From: Lishizhenia sp033720595
GTDB lineage: Bacteria > Bacteroidota > Bacteroidia > Flavobacteriales_D > Crocinitomicaceae
Reading direction: 5' to 3'
Assembly: GCF_033720595.1 (NCBI RefSeq)
Contig: NZ_JAWWCF010000018.1
Location: forward strand, 1-23,827
DNA: 23,827 bases
Part shown: one piece after another, positions 1 through 7,725 of the stretch
Layout of the letters: each line of letters begins with the position of its first letter
Numbering within the stretch: the stretch's first letter is position 1
Notes under the pieces: model-generated
What the model saw: the letters and a program-made list of their open reading frames with translations, nothing else
The model's database searches: none
What the model was told of the DNA's origin: nothing
Position numbers and translations under genes: made by a program

Positions 1-174
1 ATGCGTGTAAATATGTGTGGAAGGCATGCCAATCTCACTAAACCTGGGTGTAAGTGGTTTGCAAAGGATAAAAAGATAGTTGAATATAATAAAGAGCGTT
101 ATAAAAAGAACAAGGCTCGCGTAAAAGCTGAAATAGAATTAATAGATGAAATAAAAAAGGTTAGCGAGCGCTAA
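1..174 (+). CDS. Small basic protein of unknown function (possibly the 3' end of a longer gene)
   Basis: An open frame runs from the first base of the window to TAA at 172-174, 57 codons if the ATG at base 1 is the start. Because the window begins there, that ATG may be an internal Met. The peptide has Cys6, His9 and Cys17 in an N-terminal block (CGRHANL...GCKWF), which could be half of a metal site, followed by a Lys/Glu-rich, probably helical C-terminal half. I do not recognise the family. Its stop codon overlaps the stop of the convergent lpxH gene, and both stops lie inside one hairpin (149-186), which supports this being a real transcribed gene end. Confidence 0.5.
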   Translation: MRVNMCGRHANLTKPGCKWFAKDKKIVEYNKERYKKNKARVKAEIELIDEIKKVSER

Positions 175-186
175 CCTTTTTTATTT
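149..186. terminator. Bidirectional intrinsic terminator between convergent genes
   Basis: A perfect 17-bp inverted repeat (149-165 and 170-186) with loop GAGC (166-169). The GC part of each arm is GGTTAGC / GCTAACC, flanked by A6 on the left and T6 on the right, so either transcript ends in a hairpin plus U tract. The TAA of the plus-strand ORF (172-174) and the TAG of lpxH (173-171) both sit in the right arm. Confidence 0.85.
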
Positions 187-980
187 TGATGGGTAAATGT
201 ATAAGCTTTACCCAATACGTTTTCTGGTGTGTTTTGAAGGAGTTTTAAGTCCGTTCCATCAAATACTCCATAAGTGTAGTACTTAATCCAATCTCCGAGG
301 TTTAAATACCTACTATTATCATTTAATTGAATGTCTAATGGCAAATGTCTGTGACCAAAAATGAAGTAGTCAAAATGTTCTTCTTGCAATATATCCTTAC
401 AATGATGTACCAACCATTCTCTATCTTCTCCCAGGTACTTATCGTCGTCGTTCCCAGTTTTTGCTCTTGATTTACGAGAGGAATAATTCGCAACTCCGAT
501 TCCGAAATTGGGGTGTAAACGTGCAAAACACCATTGGAAGAATGAATTGCTGAATATCTTTTTGATCATTTTATAACCTCGGTCACCCGGACCTAAACCG
601 TCTCCGTGACCAATGTAGAATTTTTTACCGTAAAAAGTTCTTTCTATAGGTTCTCTATGCAGTTGTACGCCTAGTTCTTCTGGTAAGTAATCAAAGATCC
701 ACATGTCGTGATTTCCTGTGAAAATGTGAACAGGAATACCCTTGTCTGTCAACGAAGCGATTTTGCCTTGAAGGCGAACAAATCCTTTCGGAATCGCTTC
801 CTTATATTCAAACCAAAAATCAAATATATCTCCGACCAGAAATATTTCTAACGCATCGTCTTTTATGGTATCTAACCATTTAACAATACGCTTTTCACGA
901 ATGAGACTTGATTCTTTATTGGGTGCGCCCAGATGGAAGTCTGAAGCGAAATAAACCTTCTTTTTTTGGTGTTGTGACAT
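171..980 (-). CDS. lpxH: UDP-2,3-diacylglucosamine diphosphatase (LpxH-type)
   Basis: Predicted to hydrolyse UDP-2,3-diacylglucosamine to lipid X plus UMP at the cytoplasmic face of the inner membrane, a step of lipid A synthesis. The protein is a 269-residue calcineurin-like metallophosphoesterase with the full motif set: SDFHLG (Asp14, His16), GDIFDFW (Asp51, Asp54), GNHD (Asn90, His91), HGD (His125) and GHRH (His210, His212). I place the start at the ATG at 980, one base after the TAA of the upstream gene (TAAgATG). An in-frame ATG at 1010 would add ten residues that overlap that gene. It is last in the lpxK-to-lpxH run and ends in the bidirectional hairpin. Paralogous metallophosphoesterases (LpxH2-like) share the motifs, so the exact subfamily is less certain than the reaction class. 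Confidence 0.88.
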   Translation of the reverse strand: MSQHQKKKVYFASDFHLGAPNKESSLIREKRIVKWLDTIKDDALEIFLVGDIFDFWFEYKEAIPKGFVRLQGKIASLTDKGIPVHIFTGNHDMWIFDYLPEELGVQLHREPIERTFYGKKFYIGHGDGLGPGDRGYKMIKKIFSNSFFQWCFARLHPNFGIGVANYSSRKSRAKTGNDDDKYLGEDREWLVHHCKDILQEEHFDYFIFGHRHLPLDIQLNDNSRYLNLGDWIKYYTYGVFDGTDLKLLQNTPENVLGKAYTFTHQNKKG

Positions 981-981
981 C

Positions 982-2112
982 TTAGTATCCAAATATACTG
1001 GATAAAGCACTTTCTAATGCTACTCCTCTCAGATTTGTTGAGATGATATTACCTTCCTTATCTACTAAAACGGTGAATGGAATTCCACTAAAACCATAAT
1101 CAGCACGTGCACTACAGTTCCATTTATTTAACTCACTTACGTGACTATCCCATTTTAAATTATCGGCGTCTATAGCAGCCAACCAATTTTCTTTTCTACC
1201 ATCTAATGAGACACTGAATACTTCAAAGCCTGCATCGTGGTATTTCTCATAAAGTTTTACCACATTCGGGTTTTCTCTTCTACATGGCCCACACCATGAT
1301 GCCCAAAAATCAATTAATACAACATTTCCTTTTAAATCAGACAGACGTAATGTGTCGCCATTGGCATCAGGCATGGCAATTTCTGGTGCTGGTTTACCTG
1401 AAGCTAGAAGTTGAGAAGATTCATACTTGGCTTTGTGTTGCGCCATTTGTTGACGGATACTTTGAACCACGTTACTTTCTGGAAAACCTTCTAATAAATC
1501 TTTAGCTACAGCTTCGTATTCTTTGTACTCGTTCGGTATAGCATAGGTATTAATCACGGCAATTAATGCAGGTGATTTTCTATGATTAGAAGTAAACCTA
1601 GAACGTTCTGCTGTAAACCTTAGGTACTTTTGTTGAAATTGTTGTGTAATTGCTTTTTGTTGATTGGGAAACTGTCTCATCAACATGGTAGCACTATCCT
1701 TATCTCTTTTGAAAACTTCATAGGTACGCAAAAAGTCATTCATGTCAGTACTTTCTGGTGAACCAATGATATTAGAAAAGAACAATATGTTTTTACCATC
1801 ACCGTAAACTTGAATACTATCATTCTCACGGAAAATAATGTTCAAGTGAGAATGATTTCCTAACCTGAGTACATAATAATCGGGGTTAGGAAGATCTGTA
1901 GAAAAACTAAAGTTTCCATTTTTATCGGCAACAGCTTTATCGTAATCGTGATACTGTCTTCCCATCAATTGGGAAATGTACAGGGTATCATTAGGAAGGT
2001 TGAATATAGTTCCACTAAGCTCGATGTGAATAGTAGAAGGTTTTTCTCCCGTTCCTTGTGCGTAAACTAGCGATGTTGCGAATAGTAAAAATGTGATAAA
2101 TACTTTAGTCAT
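982..2112 (-). CDS. TlpA-family thiol:disulfide oxidoreductase, secreted
   Basis: A 376-residue exported thioredoxin-like protein. Residues 1-19 form a Sec signal peptide (hydrophobic FITFLLFATSL, then YAQG). Residues about 25-110 look like the beta-rich DUF4369 domain common in Bacteroidota, followed by a helical linker. The AhpC/TSA-thioredoxin fold starts near 240 with WASWCGPC (Cys274, Cys277) and the cis-proline loop GIPFT (Pro345). It probably reduces disulfides in the periplasm, for example in cytochrome c maturation or stress repair; the substrate cannot be read from sequence. It lies 27 bp downstream of a paralogous lipoprotein gene with a nearly identical thioredoxin half (APEIAMPD, DFWASWCGPC, HVSELN, GIPFTVLVDK), so the two look like a tandem duplication whose N-terminal halves have diverged. 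Confidence 0.87.
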   Translation of the reverse strand: MTKVFITFLLFATSLVYAQGTGEKPSTIHIELSGTIFNLPNDTLYISQLMGRQYHDYDKAVADKNGNFSFSTDLPNPDYYVLRLGNHSHLNIIFRENDSIQVYGDGKNILFFSNIIGSPESTDMNDFLRTYEVFKRDKDSATMLMRQFPNQQKAITQQFQQKYLRFTAERSRFTSNHRKSPALIAVINTYAIPNEYKEYEAVAKDLLEGFPESNVVQSIRQQMAQHKAKYESSQLLASGKPAPEIAMPDANGDTLRLSDLKGNVVLIDFWASWCGPCRRENPNVVKLYEKYHDAGFEVFSVSLDGRKENWLAAIDADNLKWDSHVSELNKWNCSARADYGFSGIPFTVLVDKEGNIISTNLRGVALESALSSIFGY

Positions 2113-2139
2113 TCTGATGTTCTCGTTTTTATTTAGTTA

Positions 2140-3390
2140 TTAATCTAAAAGTTCTTTCAGTTTGTTTTCAAGTGCTTGACCTCTTAATCCTTTTGCAATA
2201 ATCTCTCCGTTTTTATCTACTAAAACAGTGAAAGGTATTCCTTGGAATTTATACGTCTGTATTACTGAAGAGTTCCAATAGTTCAATTCACTGACGTGAT
2301 TCTCCCAGCTGAGGTTGTCTGCTTTAATAGCTCTTTTCCATGCTTCGGCATCTTTGTCAAGTGAAACACTAAAGATATCAAATCCTTTGTCTTTGTACTT
2401 GTTGTATAAACGCACTACGTTTGGATTCTCTTTTCTACAAGGTCCACACCAAGAAGCCCAGAAGTCAATTAACACATATTTTCCTCTAAGGTCAGATAAT
2501 CTTCTTTCAATACCATTCGGATCCGGCATTGCAATCTCCGGAGCTACCTTCATTTTAGAGAAAGATAAGTATTCATTGTATCCATTTTCGATTTGACTAA
2601 CTTGTTGACCTATGGCTTGAGACAATGGGTTTTGTGGGTATGACTTCATAAAACCATCTTGCATTGTTCTCAACACATCAAGGTTTTTTGGATCCCAGTT
2701 TTCAAATCCACCTAAATATTCTTTAGGATATACTTGCTGAACCAAAATGATGTTCGCTGGATTGTCGCTATCATTTGTAATCGCGTCAATACAGAAGTCA
2801 TCCATAGGTTTACTTTCCTTTACAATCATTTTTAACAATTCGTCTTGACTGTACTTTTGAGGATCTTTTAAATTTCTCTGGAAAGAAAGGAAGCCAAACA
2901 AATGTTCGAAATATTCATTTAAAACAGGAGCCCATTCTGTACCAGAATATTTAGGGGTACTGTTAAAATCATCGAAGTTTACTACGACGTTCACTGAATC
3001 TTCCGGTACCAAGCTTAATGGTACAACCTTCTGTGAATTCGGGTTGCTTTCATTGAGCCTTAATTGGTAAAGACCTAAAGCTGGAATGTTTCCTGTAATT
3101 TTAAAATTCCCATCTTCATCAGCATGAGATTTACCCAGAACAATTACTCCACGAGGTGTTGTTGTTTCCACCACCATTTCGGCATGAATACCATTTTCAA
3201 CCTTACCCGTAACTACGAAGTTCTGTTCCAAGTTTTGAGTTGGGGTAACCTTTGATTCAGCGGGGACATTTTGCTGAACTCCGGCAGTTTCTTCACCCGA
3301 AACGCTGTTTGTGTTGTTATTGTCATCTGAGCAAGCTGTAAGTAACACAGCTGTACAGATAATAGGGAATATTTTATTCACTTTTTTCAT
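2140..3390 (-). CDS. TlpA-family thioredoxin-like lipoprotein
   Basis: A 416-residue lipoprotein form of the preceding paralogue. The signal ends in lipobox LLTAC with Cys20 as the lipidated residue. Right after it come S-D-D-N-N-N, which resembles the lipoprotein export signal that sends Bacteroidota lipoproteins to the cell surface (the Flavobacterium form is S-D-D-rich). A low-complexity, disordered stretch runs to about residue 55, then a DUF4369-like beta domain (about 57-140), a helical region, and a thioredoxin domain with WASWCGPC (Cys315, Cys318) and GIPFT (Pro385). The ATG shares one base with the TAA of gatB (TAATG), so translation is probably coupled. Anchored disulfide reductase is a secure class; the partner protein is unknown. 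Confidence 0.87.
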   Translation of the reverse strand: MKKVNKIFPIICTAVLLTACSDDNNNTNSVSGEETAGVQQNVPAESKVTPTQNLEQNFVVTGKVENGIHAEMVVETTTPRGVIVLGKSHADEDGNFKITGNIPALGLYQLRLNESNPNSQKVVPLSLVPEDSVNVVVNFDDFNSTPKYSGTEWAPVLNEYFEHLFGFLSFQRNLKDPQKYSQDELLKMIVKESKPMDDFCIDAITNDSDNPANIILVQQVYPKEYLGGFENWDPKNLDVLRTMQDGFMKSYPQNPLSQAIGQQVSQIENGYNEYLSFSKMKVAPEIAMPDPNGIERRLSDLRGKYVLIDFWASWCGPCRKENPNVVRLYNKYKDKGFDIFSVSLDKDAEAWKRAIKADNLSWENHVSELNYWNSSVIQTYKFQGIPFTVLVDKNGEIIAKGLRGQALENKLKELLD

Positions 3391-4835
3391 TATTGTTCTA
3401 ACATTTCTCTCATTAACTTATTGGCTGCTTTCGGGTCTGCTTTTCCTTTCGAAAGACGCATTAATTGTCCCATAAAGAATCCAGTAAGTTGTTTTTCTCC
3501 ACTCCTGTAACGTTCCACTTCACTTGGATGTTGTTCGATAACTTGCGAAATGTAATCTTTGATACTATCCTCATCTGATTCCTGTATCAAGTTCAAGTCT
3601 TGAGCAATTGCTAAAGGATCTTTGGTTGGAGCTTCTAACATAGCCGGGAAAATAGATTGAGAAGCTACAGTAGAACTTACTTTACCTTCATCTATAATTC
3701 CTATCAATTTAGCGATTTGTTCAGCAGAGATTGGGAAGTCTTTCATTTCCAATCCGCGTTGGTTCAAAAAGGATTTAACATCACCCATGATCCAGTTTGC
3801 TGCCGCTTTGTAATTTTTAGTAAATGAAGTAACCTCGTTATAAAATAAAGCGATAGGCTTGGCTTCTATAAGGTTGCTTGCATCGTATTCAGAAAGCTTG
3901 TATTCCTTTGTGTATTTTTCAAACAAATCATTCGGTAAGGCAGGCATTTCTGCTTTTACAACTTTAATCTGATCTTCAGTTACGCGAATAGGTTGAATAT
4001 CTGGTTCAGGGAAGTAACGGTAATCATTCGCCGCTTCTTTAGAACGCATAGAAATTGTACTGTTGTTCAATGCATCGAAAGATCTTGTTTCTTGGAACAA
4101 TTCTTCTCCATTTTCCAAAGCCTCAATCTGACGATTGATTTCGAATTCAATGGCACGTTGTACATTACGCATAGAGTTCATGTTTTTAACCTCTACTTTG
4201 GTACCAAACACTTTACTCCCTTTTTTCATTACCGAAATATTGGCGTCACAACGCATTGAACCTTCCTCCATGTTACCGTCACAGATCTCCAAGTATCTCA
4301 ATAATTTTCTAACCTCTTGTAGGTAAGCATATGCCTCATCAGAAGATCTTAAGTCCGGCTCAGTTACAATTTCCAATAAAGGAGTACCGGCACGGTTAAG
4401 GTCAACCAAGGTGTCGTACATATCTACATCGTGAATACTTTTTCCAGCATCCTCTTCCATGTGAATACGCGTAATACCGATTTCTTTTTCTACACCGTCT
4501 TTGGTTTTAATTTTTACAGAACCACCCGTACAGATTGGCGTCTTGTCCTGCGTAATCTGATAACCTTTTGGTAAATCGGGGTAGAAATAGTTCTTTCTTG
4601 CAAAGTATTGGTCTTCGGCAATGTTACAATTCAACGCCAATCCTAATTTGATGGCGTATTCAATTGTCTTTTTGTTCATCACGGGTAATGTTCCAGGATG
4701 TCCTAAAGTAATTGCACTAATATTTGTATTGGGCATTGCCCCATATTCATTCACATCGTTGGAATATGCTTTTGTTTTTGTAAGCATTTGGGCGTGAACC
4801 TCTAAACCTATAACTGCTTCGTAATTCTCTCTCAC
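3390..4835 (-). CDS. gatB: Aspartyl/glutamyl-tRNA amidotransferase subunit B
   Basis: GatB of the GatCAB complex, which phosphorylates and then amidates Glu-tRNA(Gln) or Asp-tRNA(Asn) using ammonia passed from GatA. The 481-residue length is normal. Visible family signatures are GLEVHAQM near the N-terminus, HPGTLPVMN, the YFYPDLPKGYQ block, MEEDAGKS, NRAGTPLLEIVTEPD, EGSMRCDANIS and the C-terminal YqeY-like tail (GFFMGQLM, KAANKLMREML) that binds tRNA. The start is GTG at 4835, with no nearer upstream ATG. gatA and gatC are not in the window, so the complex is encoded at separate loci. The gene sits between the phosphorylase (19 bp gap) and a TlpA lipoprotein (1-base overlap). Confidence 0.95.
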   Translation of the reverse strand: MRENYEAVIGLEVHAQMLTKTKAYSNDVNEYGAMPNTNISAITLGHPGTLPVMNKKTIEYAIKLGLALNCNIAEDQYFARKNYFYPDLPKGYQITQDKTPICTGGSVKIKTKDGVEKEIGITRIHMEEDAGKSIHDVDMYDTLVDLNRAGTPLLEIVTEPDLRSSDEAYAYLQEVRKLLRYLEICDGNMEEGSMRCDANISVMKKGSKVFGTKVEVKNMNSMRNVQRAIEFEINRQIEALENGEELFQETRSFDALNNSTISMRSKEAANDYRYFPEPDIQPIRVTEDQIKVVKAEMPALPNDLFEKYTKEYKLSEYDASNLIEAKPIALFYNEVTSFTKNYKAAANWIMGDVKSFLNQRGLEMKDFPISAEQIAKLIGIIDEGKVSSTVASQSIFPAMLEAPTKDPLAIAQDLNLIQESDEDSIKDYISQVIEQHPSEVERYRSGEKQLTGFFMGQLMRLSKGKADPKAANKLMREMLEQ

Positions 4836-4854
4836 CTTGTAAAGTATAAGTGAT

Positions 4855-5667
4855 TTATAATTTTGTAATTAATTCTTTTAAGATAGTTGTCATCTTAGGC
4901 TCCTGACGGTTGGCAACTGCAATAACATCGGCAACGCTTACCTTTTTAATTTTTCCAGGAACTCCTAAATCAGTAATGATAGAAATAGCAAAACATGGTA
5001 AATCCATGTGGCGAGCAACAATGATTTCAGGAACGGTTGACATTCCTACAGCATCAGCCCCCAATGTTCTAATCATTCTATATTCTGCTGGTGTTTCTAA
5101 AGTTGGTCCAGTTAATCCTAAGTAAACCCCTGTAGAAACTTTGATTCCTTCTTCGGCAGCAACTTCTTTTGCCTTTGCAATCATGTCTTTGTCGTATACA
5201 TCAGACATATCCGGGAAACGCGGTCCTAATTCATCGATGTTTTTACCAATTAAAGGATTTCCAGGGAAGAAGTCAATGTGGTCATCTAAAATCATGATTT
5301 CACCAACCTCGAAGTCTGGATTAACTCCTCCAGATGCGTTACTCACAAATAAACGCTGGATTCCTAATTGCTTTAATACGCGAACAGGGAAAGTAACCTC
5401 TTGCATTGAGTACCCTTCATAAAAGTGGAAACGACCTTGCATTGCTACAACTTTTTTCCCTCCAAGTTCTCCAAAAATTAATTTTCCAGAGTGACTCTCA
5501 ACTGTAGAAACAGGGAAGTGAGGAATATCCTCATAAGAAACCTCATGAGAAATAGTGATTTCTTTCACTAAACCACCTAATCCAGTACCTAAAATAATTC
5601 CAAACTCAGGTTGGAAATCTACTTTATTTTGAAGGAAGCTTACCGCCTCATTTATTTGCGCTAACAT
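4855..5667 (-). CDS. Purine-nucleoside phosphorylase, trimeric (PNP/MTAP family)
   Basis: Cleaves purine ribonucleosides and deoxyribonucleosides with phosphate to give free base and (deoxy)ribose 1-phosphate, in cytoplasmic purine salvage. At 270 residues it has the size and motifs of the low-molecular-mass trimeric class: ILGTGLGG (phosphate loop, about 25-32), ESHSGKL (57-63), GRFHFYEGY (78-86), SNASGG (109-114), GPTLETPAEYRM (187-198, with the base-binding Glu) and GADAVGMSTVPE (203-214). At the position that is Asn243 in human PNP (SLITN) this protein has Asp233 (SIITD), and the usual downstream His is replaced by a hydrophobic residue. Those positions help set 6-oxo versus 6-amino purine preference, so the substrate range may be wider than inosine and guanosine. 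The start overlaps the end of lpxK by 20 bp. Confidence 0.9.
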   Translation of the reverse strand: MLAQINEAVSFLQNKVDFQPEFGIILGTGLGGLVKEITISHEVSYEDIPHFPVSTVESHSGKLIFGELGGKKVVAMQGRFHFYEGYSMQEVTFPVRVLKQLGIQRLFVSNASGGVNPDFEVGEIMILDDHIDFFPGNPLIGKNIDELGPRFPDMSDVYDKDMIAKAKEVAAEEGIKVSTGVYLGLTGPTLETPAEYRMIRTLGADAVGMSTVPEIIVARHMDLPCFAISIITDLGVPGKIKKVSVADVIAVANRQEPKMTTILKELITKL

Positions 5668-6691
5668 GTTTTTCTATTTGCTTTAAAAAGTTTGTTTCTT
5701 CATCAAGGCCTACCGTTATACTTTGGTAATACCACGGACGATTTTCTATGAGTTTTAACAATTGTGGTTGTTTCAATCTCATCAAGTCTTTTTCCGTTGT
5801 GATGATGGCCTTATTTTGACCCACAAAGGTATCAAAAATAGTGTGAATTTTATTCAGATCATTCACTGTGTAATTGTGATGGTCTGGAAAGGACATTAAT
5901 TCTACTTTAAATTTCTTTTCAAGTTCTTTTTGCAAGGGTTCAGGGTTGGCAATTCCCGTTACTAAAAGTACTTCTTCAGGTAAGTTTTCACTGTTCCATG
6001 CTTCTTGAGAACTGATGGGTAAAATTGCTCCATAATCTATGTTCGAAAAGAATACTTTTTGCTTATTGGATGGGTTTATTTTGCGCTCAATTTTCCTTTT
6101 ATCCTCGGAGGATAAACTTTTAGGACACTTACTTACCACGATAATATTTGCCCTATTTTTCCCTCTTCTATATTCTCTAAGTCTTCCTGCAGGAACAACA
6201 TGGTCTTTGTAAAAAGGTTCGTCGAAAGTTGTAATAAGTATGTTGCAATCTCTGCCTATTTTTCTGTGTTGATAGGCATCATCTAATATCAATAGGTTAA
6301 ATGCTCCTTGCTCTAGTTTTTGAGCCCCCAAAGTTCTGTCTTCGCAAACGGCAACCTCTATTTCCTCTTTATGTTTAAGTTTGTAAAGTAAAGGTTCGTC
6401 ACCAACGGTTTCAGCGGAAGAATGCTCGGTGACTTTTAAATATCCCTTGGTTCTTCTACCATAACCTCTCGATAAAACCGCAAGTTGAAATTTGCTTTTA
6501 AAGTGAGAAATCAGGAAGTCAACATGCGGTGTTTTTCCAGTACCTCCCATGCTCAAATTCCCAACAGATATGGTAGGGATTTTAGCGTTATATGTTTTTA
6601 ATATTCCAAGATTGAACATCATGTTTCGAAGTGCCATAACACTGCCGTATAGCCAACCAATGGGTATGAATATTTTAAGTAAATTTTTCAC
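5648..6691 (-). CDS. lpxK: Tetraacyldisaccharide 4'-kinase
   Basis: Phosphorylates the 4' position of the tetraacyldisaccharide 1-phosphate to make lipid IVA, at the inner-membrane surface. I chose GTG at 6691 (347 residues, starting M-K-N-L-L-K-I-F), because it gives the short N-terminal membrane helix usual for the family and lies just after a consensus -7 box (TACTTTTG, minus strand 6704-6697). An in-frame TTG at 6721 would add ten residues and place that box inside the gene. Motifs: Walker A GNLSMGGTGKTP (44-55), SRGYGRR (74-80), GDEP (97-100) and LDDAYQHRK (136-144), the family's conserved catalytic segment. It is the first gene of the minus-strand run and diverges from the lipid A-type acyltransferase across 98 bp. 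Confidence 0.92.
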   Translation of the reverse strand: MKNLLKIFIPIGWLYGSVMALRNMMFNLGILKTYNAKIPTISVGNLSMGGTGKTPHVDFLISHFKSKFQLAVLSRGYGRRTKGYLKVTEHSSAETVGDEPLLYKLKHKEEIEVAVCEDRTLGAQKLEQGAFNLLILDDAYQHRKIGRDCNILITTFDEPFYKDHVVPAGRLREYRRGKNRANIIVVSKCPKSLSSEDKRKIERKINPSNKQKVFFSNIDYGAILPISSQEAWNSENLPEEVLLVTGIANPEPLQKELEKKFKVELMSFPDHHNYTVNDLNKIHTIFDTFVGQNKAIITTEKDLMRLKQPQLLKLIENRPWYYQSITVGLDEETNFLKQIEKHVSANK

Positions 6692-6696
6692 TCTTT

Positions 6697-6704
6697 CAAA
6701 AGTA
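6697..6704 (-). promoter_or_regulatory. Putative Bacteroidota -7 box for the lpxK operon
   Basis: The minus strand reads TACTTTTG, a full match to TAnnTTTG, with five bases between it and the GTG start at 6691. This implies a leaderless or near-leaderless mRNA. No well-spaced -33 TTTG was found, so the call rests on the -7 match and position. Confidence 0.5.
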
Positions 6705-6772
6705 ATAAATGAGTGGAGCAATGAAAGAAAAAAGTAAAGCTTTCTAGAGAAAGTGATTTAACCTTATTTATT

Positions 6773-6780
6773 TACATTTG
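6773..6780 (+). promoter_or_regulatory. Putative -7 box for the acyltransferase gene
   Basis: TACATTTG matches TAnnTTTG and ends nine bases before the ATG at 6790, so the transcript would have only a few leader bases. It also argues against the TTG at 6778 as start, because that codon is inside the box. Confidence 0.45.
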
Positions 6781-6789
6781 AAGCATCTT

Positions 6790-7725
6790 ATGATTTCGAA
6801 AATAGCATACTATTTAATAATACTTCCGTTCTCCTATCTGCCGCTTTGGTTGCTGTATGGAATTGGAGATATACTGTATTTACTATTGCTTTCTGTATTG
6901 CCGTATCGCAAAAAGGTAATTATTGCCAACATAGAAAGAGTCTTTCCTAAGCTTTCGAACAAAGAAAAGAAAGCTTTGGTGCGTAAGTTCTACAGGTACT
7001 TTTCGAACTTATTGATGGAGTCTGTTAAAGGATTGTCTATTTCTAAAGCATCCTTACTTAAAAGAGTAACCGTGGAGAATCCTGAGGTGATGGAAGAACT
7101 TTATGCCGAAGGGAAGGATGTGCTGTTTGTTGGGGGGCACTACAACAACTGGGAATGGTTAATTTTGATTCAGGATGCCTTGTTTTCTCATAAGGCAATA
7201 GGTGTTGGTAAGCCTTTGTCGAATGGTTTCTTTAATAAGAAAATGAATGCGCGACGTGAGCGTTACGGGATGACTGTAACCAATAATAAAGCGCTAAAAG
7301 CTTGTTTTAAGCAATACCTGAACTCTGGAAATCCTGCTGCGGTATTGTTATTGGCAGATCAATCTCCGGGTGATAGTCTTAAAAGTTATTGGATGCAATT
7401 TTTAGGAAACTTAACTCCGGTTTTATACGGACCAGAGTACTTGGCTGTTAATTACAATACGGCTGTCGTTTATTACGAAATGAAAAAGATAAGTAGAGGT
7501 TATTATAGGTTGTACTTAAAAGTCCTAGAAAAAGATCCAAGGTCAACAACTTGGGGGGAGATTACAGAAAAACATGCCCGTGAAATGGAGGCAACCATCC
7601 TCAATCATCCAGAGTTTTGGATATGGTCCCACAAAAGATGGAAGCGAACTATTCCAGAAGATCTCGAGGGATTAAAGGAGCAACAAAAAGAAAAGTTCAA
7701 TCAATTAATTCAGAAAATTAAATGA
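6790..7725 (+). CDS. Lysophospholipid / lipid A biosynthesis acyltransferase (LpxL/HtrB family)
   Basis: A 311-residue inner-membrane protein of the family that adds secondary acyl chains to lipid A. An N-terminal hydrophobic segment (about residues 5-37) anchors it. The catalytic H-X4-E motif is His117-Tyr-Asn-Asn-Trp-Glu122 in GGHYNNWEW, followed by the conserved GKPLSN and a K-x-M-N-x-R-R-x-R-Y-G block, then LLADQSPG. The start is taken at ATG 6790; an in-frame TTG at 6778 would add four residues but lies in the -7 box. It is divergent from lpxK, consistent with a shared lipid A role. Its last codons overlap the next gene by four bases (ATGA). Flavobacterial homologues are often only called lysophospholipid acyltransferase; acceptor and acyl chain cannot be told from sequence. 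Confidence 0.85.
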   Translation: MISKIAYYLIILPFSYLPLWLLYGIGDILYLLLLSVLPYRKKVIIANIERVFPKLSNKEKKALVRKFYRYFSNLLMESVKGLSISKASLLKRVTVENPEVMEELYAEGKDVLFVGGHYNNWEWLILIQDALFSHKAIGVGKPLSNGFFNKKMNARRERYGMTVTNNKALKACFKQYLNSGNPAAVLLLADQSPGDSLKSYWMQFLGNLTPVLYGPEYLAVNYNTAVVYYEMKKISRGYYRLYLKVLEKDPRSTTWGEITEKHAREMEATILNHPEFWIWSHKRWKRTIPEDLEGLKEQQKEKFNQLIQKIK

